A DNA stretch of 64,000 bases, taken from positions 372,001 through 436,000 of the forward strand of contig NZ_JAYKPK010000001.1 in the NCBI RefSeq assembly GCF_035117555.1, in the 5' to 3' direction. The notes below the pieces were generated by a model. It saw only the letters and a list, made by a program, of their open reading frames with translations. It was not told the origin of the DNA and did not search any database. The number at the start of each line of letters is the position of its first letter. Within the stretch, counting starts at the first letter, position 1. Positions 46,951 through 55,258 of the stretch are shown piece after piece. A program made the translations under genes and the position numbers. The stretch comes from Yoonia sp035117555. Its GTDB lineage: Bacteria; Pseudomonadota; Alphaproteobacteria; Rhodobacterales; Rhodobacteraceae.

Positions 46951-46952
46951 TT

Positions 46953-48227
46953 TTGCAAGAACACGATAAGCCCGTCACACGGGCCTGGGTGCTGCACCCG
47001 GAACTCAAATCCGACCATACGCGCCGCGCGCCTGTGCCTGCCTTGGCCGAGGCGGTGGCGCTGGCTGCGGCCTTGCCTGACCTGGAAGTGGTTGGGTCCG
47101 ATATCGTGCGCCTGCCCAAGATGCATGCGGGCAAATTGTTCGGAAAAGGCAAGATCGAGGAATTGAAAACCAGTTTTGCCGCTGCCGATGTTGAACTTGT
47201 GCTGGTCGATGGGCCGGTAACACCTGTGCAGCAGCGCAATCTGGAAAAGGCCTGGGGGGTCAAGCTGCTCGACCGAACCGGGCTGATTTTAGAGATTTTC
47301 AGCGACCGCGCCCGGACGTCCGAAGGTGTGTTGCAGGTCGAAATGGCGGCTTTGTCCTATCAACGCACAAGGCTGGTCCGCGCATGGACCCACCTTGAAC
47401 GGCAGCGTGGCGGGCTTGGTTTCGTCGGTGGTCCCGGCGAAACCCAGATCGAGGCGGACAGACGCGCGATTGATGATCAATTGGTCCGACTGCGCCGTCA
47501 GCTGGACAAGGTTGGTCGCACCCGGGCGTTGCACCGGGCGTCACGCGCGAAAGTGCCGTTCCCGATTGTCGCTTTGGTGGGCTATACCAACGCGGGCAAA
47601 TCGACCCTGTTCAACAGCCTGACCGGGGCGGATGTTTTCGCCAAGGACATGCTGTTTGCCACGCTTGATCCGACGATGCGCAAGATCACCTTGCCGACGG
47701 GCGATGAGATCATCATGTCCGATACAGTCGGTTTCATCTCTGATCTGCCGACAGAACTGGTGGCTGCGTTTCGTGCGACATTGGAAGAAGTGCTGGACGC
47801 CGATCTGATCCTGCATGTGCGCGATATAAGCCATGACCAGACCGAGGAACAATCCCGCGATGTCATGGCGATCCTGCAAAAGCTGGGTGTTGCCGAAGGC
47901 GCGCCTTTGATCGAGGTCTGGAACAAGGTCGATCTGCTGGAAGGCGAAGCGCGTGAGGCACGCGTCAATCAGGCCGCGCGCACGGATGATCTGTTCGCTG
48001 TCTCTGCGATTACGGGTGAGGGGATGGCGGCATTGCTGGCCGCGATCCCGGAAAAGCTGAAAGATCCACGCACCGAGGCTGTGCTGACGTTAGGCTTTGC
48101 CGATGGCCGCAAACGCGCGTGGCTGTTCGAGGCCGGGATTGTTACGCACGACGAACAGACAGAAGACGGCTATAAAATGACAGTGTTCTGGACCGCCTTG
48201 CAGGAAGAACGTTTCAACCGCCTCTGA
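46953..48227 (+). CDS. hflX: Ribosome-associated GTPase HflX
   Basis: GTPase that binds and can split 70S ribosomes under stress. The 424-residue product has the HflX N-terminal domain (about 10-190, with GPVTPVQQRNLEKAWG and the coiled GPGETQIEADRR), then the G domain: G1 GYTNAGKST at about 210-218, G3 DTVGF and G4 NKVD. Start is TTG at 46953, two bases after the hfq stop; the first in-frame ATG would remove 50 conserved residues. Hfq-HflX coupling is conserved widely. Confidence 0.94.
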   Translation: MQEHDKPVTRAWVLHPELKSDHTRRAPVPALAEAVALAAALPDLEVVGSDIVRLPKMHAGKLFGKGKIEELKTSFAAADVELVLVDGPVTPVQQRNLEKAWGVKLLDRTGLILEIFSDRARTSEGVLQVEMAALSYQRTRLVRAWTHLERQRGGLGFVGGPGETQIEADRRAIDDQLVRLRRQLDKVGRTRALHRASRAKVPFPIVALVGYTNAGKSTLFNSLTGADVFAKDMLFATLDPTMRKITLPTGDEIIMSDTVGFISDLPTELVAAFRATLEEVLDADLILHVRDISHDQTEEQSRDVMAILQKLGVAEGAPLIEVWNKVDLLEGEAREARVNQAARTDDLFAVSAITGEGMAALLAAIPEKLKDPRTEAVLTLGFADGRKRAWLFEAGIVTHDEQTEDGYKMTVFWTALQEERFNRL

Positions 48228-48231
48228 TCCT

Positions 48232-48276
48232 CATCTTCCGAGTATAAATATCCCCGCCGGAGGCTTAAAAGTTTTT
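48232..48276. repeat. Dispersed 3'-end element, copy 2 (between hflX and the acylase)
   Basis: A 45-base element from CATCTTCCGAG to AAAGTTTTT with the core AAATATCCCCGCCGGAGGC, identical at 41 of 45 positions to 395-439. On the minus strand the TAA stop of the acylase lies at its edge. Confidence 0.8.
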
Positions 48277-50737
48277 ACTCGGCGGGCTCCAAAACCGTGA
48301 CCCCCACGGCTGCTGCGCGCGCCAGATCCGGGTCCAGCGACATCGGAATGTATTCACCGCGCCGCCACAGCTCGCCCAGATTGTCGTAATAGCGCGAGAA
48401 CGGATGGCCTGATTGCCCGGTCGATGAGATGAAGACCGATGAATCCGGGTCGGCGAAATCATAGACCCCACGGAACCCTGCCGCATGGACGTTCTGGAAT
48501 GGCGCAGGCCCGGTGCCACGGGTGCGGCCGCGCATCAGCGTGTTGTCATCGCCGCTGGTCGATTGGCGGATATTGACGATCCAGCCAAGGATCGGCGTGG
48601 TGCCAAGCACCGGATGGTCATGCGTTGCCTGATGAGCGTCGCCCCAGCGGACAGCCTCGATCGCGGGGCCGTGGTTTTCGGTGATCCAGATCAGCGCCTC
48701 GTCCAAGGCCTGACTTGCGATATCGGTGCAGGTCTCAACCGGGGCGGATTGGATGACGTCGCACCAGATGGATGCACCATCCACATCGCGGAAAATCCGT
48801 TCCAGAAACACCGGGTCCAGATGGGTGAATTCCGCGGCCAGCGGCCCCAGTTCATCGCGGATCACCCGCGCCTGAAACGCGCGCGCCCAGGCGGCATAGA
48901 TCAGCGGTTCGGGCAGATGTTCGTTCATCTCACCATTCCAGGCCGCCAGCAGTTCCAGTGCGACCTGCCTGCGCCGTTCCGGCGTGCCATCGGGGGCGGC
49001 GTCACCGGTGAACCACAGATCGGCGCCCATGAAGGTCAGCAGGGTTCGGGCGGTGACGCTGACGGTATCCAGCTGCGCCTCGATGAAACTGTCGCGGGTA
49101 TGCACCTCGCGCGCTTGCATCAGGTTGCGCCAGCGGATCACCCGCTGCGTGTCGCCCCAGTCAAAGGAGACGTGGTCGGGAAAGGGGCGGTCGATCATCT
49201 TGTTATTGGTATTGCCGACGATGCCGCCTTCGGGGTTCACGAAACGCGGGTTATCGGCATAGGGAAAGATACCCTGCCAGCGGTTTTCGGGCAGATAGCC
49301 GAAACTGGGGTAGCGGCCCTGACTTTGATGCGCCGCGTCACGGATCGGCATCGCGCCGATGGTCTGCATGGCGACACGGTTGCGGTCGGCCAGCGTGATA
49401 TTCTGCGCCGGTGCGATATGGCCTTCACCTGCCGCAATCGCCTGAGTGACAGAGCGCGCGCGCATCAGCGCCATGGCTGAAGACATCGATGTATCTTGCT
49501 GCGACAGGGCGGTCCAGCCAATCGCCGTGACATGGCCCTGCGGGGTGATCGTGCCCAGATCGAACTGATCGGGCGGCATCACTGGCCCGTTTTCGGTCCA
49601 GCGCAGGCGGATCGTCACGGCGGGCTGGTCTTTGACATTGATGATGGACTCGCGGGCGCGGAAGTTTTTCCAGCCGTCGAGCCCGCGATATTGGTCGGGA
49701 TTGTCGGGGTTGACCTGTTCCAGAAAGATATCCTGATCATCGACATTGGCCGTGGTCAGCCCCCAGCCCAGATTGGCGCTGCGCCCTGACAGGATCACCG
49801 GCACGCCGGGGATGGTGCCGCCGATCACGCCACCGTCCTGCAGTTCCAGCCGTGCCAGAAACCAGATGCTGGGTGCTGTCAGCCCCAGATGCGGGTCATT
49901 GGCCATCAAGGTGGACCCGGTAGCAGAACGTGTCGCATTGGAGGCCCAGGCGTTTGATGCGCCTGCCAAGGCGCGTGGCGGGACCGGCATCAACGGGTCA
50001 TAGGCCATGCGGGTATTGGGCGTATAGTCCGGAACGCCCGGCACAAGTGCCGCATAGGAGGGCAGGGCCGCCACACCGCTGGTCGGATCATCCGGCAGGA
50101 TATCGCGCAGACGGTCGGGGCTGACGATGAGTGAGGTGCGGGCGCGTAGCACTTCATTTTCAACGCCGGAGGTCAGTTGCAGCGCCATCAGTTTCAGAAT
50201 CGCGATGGAATCGGCAGGTTGCCATGGGGCGATGGCATGGTTGAACAGCCACATTTCCGGCGCGCCGCGGCCCAAGGCACCTTTGTTCACCTCTGCGAGC
50301 CAGGCATTGACGCCATCGGCATAGGCTTCCAGCGCGGCAAGAGTTTCGGCGTCCTGTGCGGCGACAGAGGCTGTGGCGGCGGAATAAAGGTCATAGCGGC
50401 GCATAACCTCATCAATCCCGATTGTGCGGGTGCCGAACAGTTCTGACAGCCGTCCCTGCACAGTGCGGCGCAGCATCGTCATCTGCCACAGCCGGTCCTG
50501 CGCATGGGCATAGCCAAGGCCAAAGAAGACGTCAGGATCGCTGTCACCAAAGATATGCGGCACGTTGGCATTGTCGCGCACGATCTCGACCGGGGCGGAA
50601 ATGCCGGGGACCTGTGCTGTGCCATTGTAATCGGGCAGCGAGCGTGTGGCGAAATAATAGGCCAGAGCGCCCAGCGCCACGACCAGCACGATAACCCCTG
50701 TGGTCAGTCTGACCAGCCACCGAAAGATCACGACCAT
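48275..50737 (-). CDS. Penicillin acylase family Ntn-hydrolase
   Basis: An exported, autoprocessed amide hydrolase of 820 residues. It has an N-terminal anchor helix (about 5-28), the alpha-chain region with IVRDNANVPHIFG at 52-64, and the processing site before S261 in AGASNAWA, which becomes the catalytic N-terminal serine of the beta chain. MANDPHLGL and IPGVPVILSG are further family landmarks. Members cleave penicillins, acyl-homoserine lactones or other N-acyl compounds; the substrate cannot be told here. The ATG at 50737 has GAGGG nearby; an in-frame start 18 codons upstream is possible. It follows livM on the same strand. Confidence 0.9.
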   Translation of the reverse strand: MVVIFRWLVRLTTGVIVLVVALGALAYYFATRSLPDYNGTAQVPGISAPVEIVRDNANVPHIFGDSDPDVFFGLGYAHAQDRLWQMTMLRRTVQGRLSELFGTRTIGIDEVMRRYDLYSAATASVAAQDAETLAALEAYADGVNAWLAEVNKGALGRGAPEMWLFNHAIAPWQPADSIAILKLMALQLTSGVENEVLRARTSLIVSPDRLRDILPDDPTSGVAALPSYAALVPGVPDYTPNTRMAYDPLMPVPPRALAGASNAWASNATRSATGSTLMANDPHLGLTAPSIWFLARLELQDGGVIGGTIPGVPVILSGRSANLGWGLTTANVDDQDIFLEQVNPDNPDQYRGLDGWKNFRARESIINVKDQPAVTIRLRWTENGPVMPPDQFDLGTITPQGHVTAIGWTALSQQDTSMSSAMALMRARSVTQAIAAGEGHIAPAQNITLADRNRVAMQTIGAMPIRDAAHQSQGRYPSFGYLPENRWQGIFPYADNPRFVNPEGGIVGNTNNKMIDRPFPDHVSFDWGDTQRVIRWRNLMQAREVHTRDSFIEAQLDTVSVTARTLLTFMGADLWFTGDAAPDGTPERRRQVALELLAAWNGEMNEHLPEPLIYAAWARAFQARVIRDELGPLAAEFTHLDPVFLERIFRDVDGASIWCDVIQSAPVETCTDIASQALDEALIWITENHGPAIEAVRWGDAHQATHDHPVLGTTPILGWIVNIRQSTSGDDNTLMRGRTRGTGPAPFQNVHAAGFRGVYDFADPDSSVFISSTGQSGHPFSRYYDNLGELWRRGEYIPMSLDPDLARAAAVGVTVLEPAE

Positions 50738-50792
50738 AACGCCCTCGCCTGTCACCTCTGCCCCTTCTAGCAGGGCAGAGGTGAAGAACAAG

Positions 50793-52097
50793 TCACCGTT
50801 CGGGGATCAATCCACGCGGGCTGAACCGCAGCACGATCAGCATCAGCAGACCCATCGTCAGCAGGCGCATATGGGCGGCGGCATCGACCATCCGGGTCTG
50901 CATTGCGCTGCCATCGGCCAGACCGCTGGACAGCAGCTGCATCAGCGCCAGACCCATCGGTTCGACCTGCACCCAAAGCCACCAGATCAGGATACCGCCC
51001 AGCACGGCACCCCAATTGTTTCCCGAGCCGCCGACGATCACCATCACCCAGACAAGGAAGGTAAAGCGCAACGGCTGATAGCTGCCCGGCGTCAATTGCC
51101 CGTCGAGCGTGGTCATCATCGCCCCCGCAATGCCGCAAATGGCCGAGCCGAGGATGAAGATCTGCAGATGCCGCGCGGTGACATCCTTGCCCATGGCACG
51201 TGCCGCGGTTTCATTGTCGCGGATCGCGCGCATCATCCGGCCCCATGGGCTGTTCAGTGCTTTTTCCGCCATCCAGAGCAGGATCAGCAGCACGATGGCA
51301 AACAGGCCCGCATAGGCAAGTTTGGTATAGATCCCCGAGGCCCAGACCGGGTTCATCCCAAAGCTGAGCGCGCGTTCGACAAAGGCGGGGTCCTGCTGCA
51401 ACTCAATCTCGAACGGGACAGGGCGGGGCAGGCCGATGACGTTTTTGACGCCGCGCGACAGCCAGTCTTCGTTTTTCAGGACGGCAATGATGATTTCGGC
51501 AATGCCCAGCGTCGCAATCGCCAGATAATCGGATCGCAGGCCAAGCGCTGTCTTGCCGATGACCCAGGCCGCCGCCCCGGCGAGCAAGCCGCCCACGGGC
51601 CATGCCAGCAGGATCGGGAGGTTCAAACCACCGATATTGCCGCTGACCGAAGGGTTGATCGCCTCGATCGCGACGACGCCGGGATCAAAGACGGCGCGGT
51701 AAACAAAGAAGCCGACAGTCAGAATTGCGATGGTCGTCAGATTGCGGATGCGGCCCTTTTGCATCCGGGTCTGCGCCAGCACGGCGGCTACGACAGTCGC
51801 GGCACCCAGTGTCAGCCCGATCAGAACATTCCAGCCCCCGGCGGCAAAAGCCCCCGGTGTCGGTGGTGTGGCGACCAGCACGGCGGCCAGACCGCCTAAG
51901 GCAACAAAGCCCATGACCCCGATATTGAACAGGCCGGCAAAGCCCCATTGCAGATTGACCCCCAGCGCCATGATCGCGGAAATCAGCCCCATATTGAGAA
52001 TCAGCAGGGTGGAATTCCACCCCTGCACGAGGCCGGTCCCGATCATCAGGAGAGCGACGAAACCAAACAGCAGCGGTGCGCGGATTGCGGGGTTCAT
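50793..52097 (-). CDS. livM: Branched-chain amino acid ABC transporter permease LivM
   Basis: Second permease of a high-affinity branched-chain amino acid importer. The 434-residue product has about ten hydrophobic segments and the EAA-like cytoplasmic loop GRMMRAIRDNETAARAMGKD at about 288-307 typical of LivM. The N-terminal part is longer than in E. coli LivM, which is common in alphaproteobacteria. Its ATG overlaps the livH stop by 4 bases. Confidence 0.94.
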   Translation of the reverse strand: MNPAIRAPLLFGFVALLMIGTGLVQGWNSTLLILNMGLISAIMALGVNLQWGFAGLFNIGVMGFVALGGLAAVLVATPPTPGAFAAGGWNVLIGLTLGAATVVAAVLAQTRMQKGRIRNLTTIAILTVGFFVYRAVFDPGVVAIEAINPSVSGNIGGLNLPILLAWPVGGLLAGAAAWVIGKTALGLRSDYLAIATLGIAEIIIAVLKNEDWLSRGVKNVIGLPRPVPFEIELQQDPAFVERALSFGMNPVWASGIYTKLAYAGLFAIVLLILLWMAEKALNSPWGRMMRAIRDNETAARAMGKDVTARHLQIFILGSAICGIAGAMMTTLDGQLTPGSYQPLRFTFLVWVMVIVGGSGNNWGAVLGGILIWWLWVQVEPMGLALMQLLSSGLADGSAMQTRMVDAAAHMRLLTMGLLMLIVLRFSPRGLIPER

Positions 52098-53104
52098 ACG
52101 GATTGCCCTTTGAACAGGCCGGTCGGCTTGAAAAGCAAGACGATGATCAGGATCGCAAAGCTGACGGCGAATTTATAATCGGTTGACATAAGCTGGACCA
52201 AGCCATCAGGGGCAAGGTTTTCCGGTACGACATAGGTCAGCACCCGTTTCCACGCATAAGTCACGGTGACTTCGCTGAAGGCGATCACGAAACCACCGGC
52301 GATAGCGCCCAACGGATTGCCCAAACCCCCGACGATGGCGGCGGCAAAGATCGGCAGCAACAACTGGAAATAGGTGAAGGCTTTGAAGGATTTATCCAGC
52401 CCATAAAGCACGCCCGCCGTGGTGGCGAGGGCGGCGACAATCATCCATGTCACCTTGACCACCCAATCGGGGTTGATGCCGGATAACAGCGCCAGATCCT
52501 CGTTATCGGAAAAGGCGCGCATGGATTTGCCGGTGCGGGTCTTGTTCAGGAACCAGAACAACAGCGCCATGGCGATCAGGGCGACAACCACGGTAATGAC
52601 CTGCGTGGTGCGGATGGCCAGCCCTTCGGCCAGCCCGGTGGCCTCACGGAACCCACCTGCGGTCACGACGAACCTTTCGCCATCGGCAAAATTGATATCA
52701 CCCACGCCGATGATGAACCGCACGATCCCGTTCATGACGAACATGACACCCATCGAGACGATCACCAGAATGACCGGAGCCGCCTTTTTCACACGGTAGA
52801 ATTTATAGACGGCCCAATCGGTGCCAAGCAGCAGCAGACAGCTGATCGCGATGCCAAAGGGCAGGGCGAGCAAGGCGGTCGGCAGCGGACCAAAGGTGAT
52901 CCCCGCCGCCAGCAGCGCATTGGTGCCGATGATGGTGATCGCGGTGCCAAAGGCCATCGTGTCGCCATGGGCAAAGTTGGAAAACCGCAGGATGCCGTAG
53001 ATCAGCGTGACACCCAAAGCACCCAAAGCAAGCTGCGCACCATAGGCCAGCCCCGGCACTATCACGAAATTGGCCAGCACGACGATGGCGTTGAGAAAAT
53101 CCAT
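52094..53104 (-). CDS. livH: Branched-chain amino acid ABC transporter permease LivH
   Basis: First permease of the importer. The 336-residue product has the LivH signature RFSNFAHGDTMAFG at about 41-54, eight or so membrane helices, and the LGAIAGGFVIAFSE loop. Its ATG begins on the base after the TAA of the AT-rich HEPN-like gene (TAAATG), so translation of livH now depends on signals inside that gene (GGTGA near its end). Confidence 0.94.
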   Translation of the reverse strand: MDFLNAIVVLANFVIVPGLAYGAQLALGALGVTLIYGILRFSNFAHGDTMAFGTAITIIGTNALLAAGITFGPLPTALLALPFGIAISCLLLLGTDWAVYKFYRVKKAAPVILVIVSMGVMFVMNGIVRFIIGVGDINFADGERFVVTAGGFREATGLAEGLAIRTTQVITVVVALIAMALLFWFLNKTRTGKSMRAFSDNEDLALLSGINPDWVVKVTWMIVAALATTAGVLYGLDKSFKAFTYFQLLLPIFAAAIVGGLGNPLGAIAGGFVIAFSEVTVTYAWKRVLTYVVPENLAPDGLVQLMSTDYKFAVSFAILIIVLLFKPTGLFKGQSV

Positions 53105-53557
53105 TTAATTCACCAAATCTGCTAGTTGGGGGGCGCCGCAAAGATCCAGACACTGACGAACCAGTTCGCTGAGTGGTCCATATACAGGTACCCTGCCCAG
53201 TTTCGGTTGTTCACCGTAGCGAAGCCGATGAGACGTTAGTAAGTCTGAGATTATTGCCAGAATGTTCTCGTCGATCTGGGGCAAGTTTGCGTTGTTTGCC
53301 TTACAAGTGTCCCACAATTTCACAAGATCATGCCCTAGTTTCCGAACTTCATCTTCGTTGTTGCCGTTTTTAAGGAGAAGAGATTTTAAAGATAGCTCAA
53401 TTGCGTGTGCGCAAAGTGTCATAACTGGCGGCGGCGCAGCCAACTCATAACCAGGCAGGAAGCCAATCTTTCTATCTGCATGATCAGCGCACTCAAAATT
53501 TAATCGTGCAAGATAAGCATAGTAATCTGCTCTATTGGTTGTATCGACTGAAAACAC
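53105..53557 (-). CDS. HEPN-like hypothetical protein inserted in the liv operon (AT-rich)
   Basis: A 150-residue helical protein lying exactly between livF and livH. GTG at 53557 is preceded by GGGGGA and sits one base after the livF stop; its TAA abuts the livH ATG. Residues about 45-75 (LCAHAIELSLKSLLLKNG, then RKLGHDLVKLWD) have the two-helix pattern of HEPN-type proteins; the RNase motif Rx4-6H is not clear. G+C is about 40% over 53281-53400 against about 63% in the nearby livH gene, so it was probably gained by transfer. Functions in the superfamily include toxins, abortive infection and nucleotidyltransferase partners, but none is shown here. An upstream start inside livF is possible but less likely. 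Confidence 0.7.
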   Translation of the reverse strand: MFSVDTTNRADYYAYLARLNFECADHADRKIGFLPGYELAAPPPVMTLCAHAIELSLKSLLLKNGNNEDEVRKLGHDLVKLWDTCKANNANLPQIDENILAIISDLLTSHRLRYGEQPKLGRVPVYGPLSELVRQCLDLCGAPQLADLVN

Positions 53558-53558
53558 T

Positions 53559-54383
53559 CTATCCCCCAAGAAAGCTGCGGCGCACTTCGGGGTTTGCCAG
53601 CAATTCTTTGCCACTGCCGGTATGGGCGTTGCGGCCCTGCACCAAGACATAGGCTTTATCTGCGATTTCAAGCGCTTGGCGCGCGTTCTGTTCAACCATC
53701 AGGATCGGAATGCCGGTGCGCGCAACTTCGATGATCCGGTCGAACAATTCATCCATCACGATCGGGCTGACTCCGGCGGTCGGTTCGTCCAGCATCAAAA
53801 CCTTGGGCTTGGTCATCAGCGCGCGGCCGACCGCGACCTGCTGGCGCTGCCCGCCGGACAATTCGCCCGCCGCCTGATGGCGCTTTTCCTTGAGGATCGG
53901 GAACAGATCATAGACCTGCATCATCGTATCGCGGAAATCATCACGGCGGATGAAGGCGCCCATTTCGAGGTTCTCTTCGACCGTCATCGAGGTGAAAATA
54001 TTGGAGGTCTGCGGCACGAAACCCATGCCTTTGACCACCCGGTCCTGCGGTGTCAGCGTGGTGATATCCTCGCCATCCAGCAAGACACGGCCAGAGCGGA
54101 CGTTCAGCATCCCGAACACCGCTTTCATCGCGGTGGATTTGCCGGCACCATTGGGGCCGACGATCACCGCAATTTCGCCGCGTTCCACGGCGATGGTACA
54201 ATCGTGCAGGATATCGGGGCCTTTGCCATAGCCGCCGGTCATTGCCTCGCCAATCAGGAATGGGCTGCCCTGCGCGGCTGTGACCTTGCCGCTTTTGTTG
54301 CGTGGCATCTCGCTGCCTTGACCGGCGGGGTTGGTGATGGACCGGTCCTTGTTGCCACGACTGTCCTGATAGGCATTGCTCAT
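53559..54383 (-). CDS. livF: Branched-chain amino acid ABC transporter ATPase LivF
   Basis: One of the two ATPases of the importer. The 274-residue product has a non-family N-terminal extension of about 45 residues (Ser/Asn/Lys-rich) before the cassette; then Walker A GPNGAGKST at about 76-84, signature LSGGQRQQVAVG and Walker B LMLDEPTAGVSP. Later ATGs such as MPRNKSGKV could be the true start. The ATG used here overlaps the livG stop by 4 bases. Confidence 0.94.
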   Translation of the reverse strand: MSNAYQDSRGNKDRSITNPAGQGSEMPRNKSGKVTAAQGSPFLIGEAMTGGYGKGPDILHDCTIAVERGEIAVIVGPNGAGKSTAMKAVFGMLNVRSGRVLLDGEDITTLTPQDRVVKGMGFVPQTSNIFTSMTVEENLEMGAFIRRDDFRDTMMQVYDLFPILKEKRHQAAGELSGGQRQQVAVGRALMTKPKVLMLDEPTAGVSPIVMDELFDRIIEVARTGIPILMVEQNARQALEIADKAYVLVQGRNAHTGSGKELLANPEVRRSFLGG

Positions 54384-55162
54384 GTGGCCACCATATCCTT
54401 GTTCTTCAGACCGGTGCCCAGATAGGCCTCGATCACCTGTTCATTGGCCTTGATCTCTGCCAGCGTGCCTTGCGCCAGCACGCGGCCTTCGGCCATGCAG
54501 ATCACCGGATCGCAAAGCCGTTCAATGAAATCCATGTCATGTTCGATCACGACAAAGGTGTAGCCGCGTTCCTTGTTCAGCCGGATGATCGCATCGCCGA
54601 TGGTATTGAGCAGGGTGCGGTTCACGCCTGCGCCGACCTCGTCGAGAAAGACGATCTTGGCATCGACCATCATTGTGCGCCCCAGTTCGAGCAGTTTTTT
54701 CTGCCCACCGGACAGATTGCCCGCGCGTTCGTCTTTCAGATGTTCAATGGTCAGGAATTCGATGACTTCATCGGCCTTGGCTCGCAAGGCGCGTTCTTCA
54801 TCAGCGATCCGTTTGCGGCCAAACCATGCGTTCCAGAGCGTTTCACCCGATTGGTCCGCAGGCACCATCATCAGGTTTTCGCGGACGGACATGGATGAAA
54901 ATTCATGCGCGATCTGAAAGGTACGCAGTAACCCTTTGTGAAACAACTGATGCGGTTCCAGGCCTGTGATGTCTTCGCCCATCATCGTGACGCGCCCGGA
55001 GGTTGGTTTCAGAACACCGGCGATGACATTGAAAAGCGTGGTTTTTCCGGCCCCGTTTGGACCGATGAGCCCGGTAATGGACCCTTGTTCGATGCGCAAG
55101 GATGCCCCATCGACAGCGTGAAAACCACCAAAGGTCTTCACCAGATTTTCAACGACGATCAT
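54380..55162 (-). CDS. livG: Branched-chain amino acid ABC transporter ATPase LivG
   Basis: The other ATPase of the importer. The 260-residue product has Walker A GPNGAGKTT at about 34-42, signature LSGGQKKLLELG, Walker B IVFLDEVGAGVN (an unusual GAGVN in place of AGLN) and switch VIEHDMDFIERLCD. It is 96 bases downstream of livK, after a strong hairpin. Confidence 0.94.
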   Translation of the reverse strand: MIVVENLVKTFGGFHAVDGASLRIEQGSITGLIGPNGAGKTTLFNVIAGVLKPTSGRVTMMGEDITGLEPHQLFHKGLLRTFQIAHEFSSMSVRENLMMVPADQSGETLWNAWFGRKRIADEERALRAKADEVIEFLTIEHLKDERAGNLSGGQKKLLELGRTMMVDAKIVFLDEVGAGVNRTLLNTIGDAIIRLNKERGYTFVVIEHDMDFIERLCDPVICMAEGRVLAQGTLAEIKANEQVIEAYLGTGLKNKDMVAT

Positions 55163-55206
55163 TTTTGCTCCCCGCGCGCGGACGTTATCGCCCGTCTTGC
55201 TTTGAA

Positions 55207-55239
55207 AAGCGGCGCAAGGCGTGATGCCCTGCGCCGCTT
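55207..55239 (-). terminator. Hairpin between livK and livG (attenuator or mRNA stabiliser)
   Basis: A perfect 10-bp stem AAGCGGCGCA / TGCGCCGCTT with a 13-base loop just after the livK stop. On the minus strand it is not followed by a T-run, so it more likely caps livK mRNA or partly terminates, keeping the binding protein in excess over the membrane parts. Confidence 0.65.
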
Positions 55240-55258
55240 CGATTCCGATCAGGTGGAA

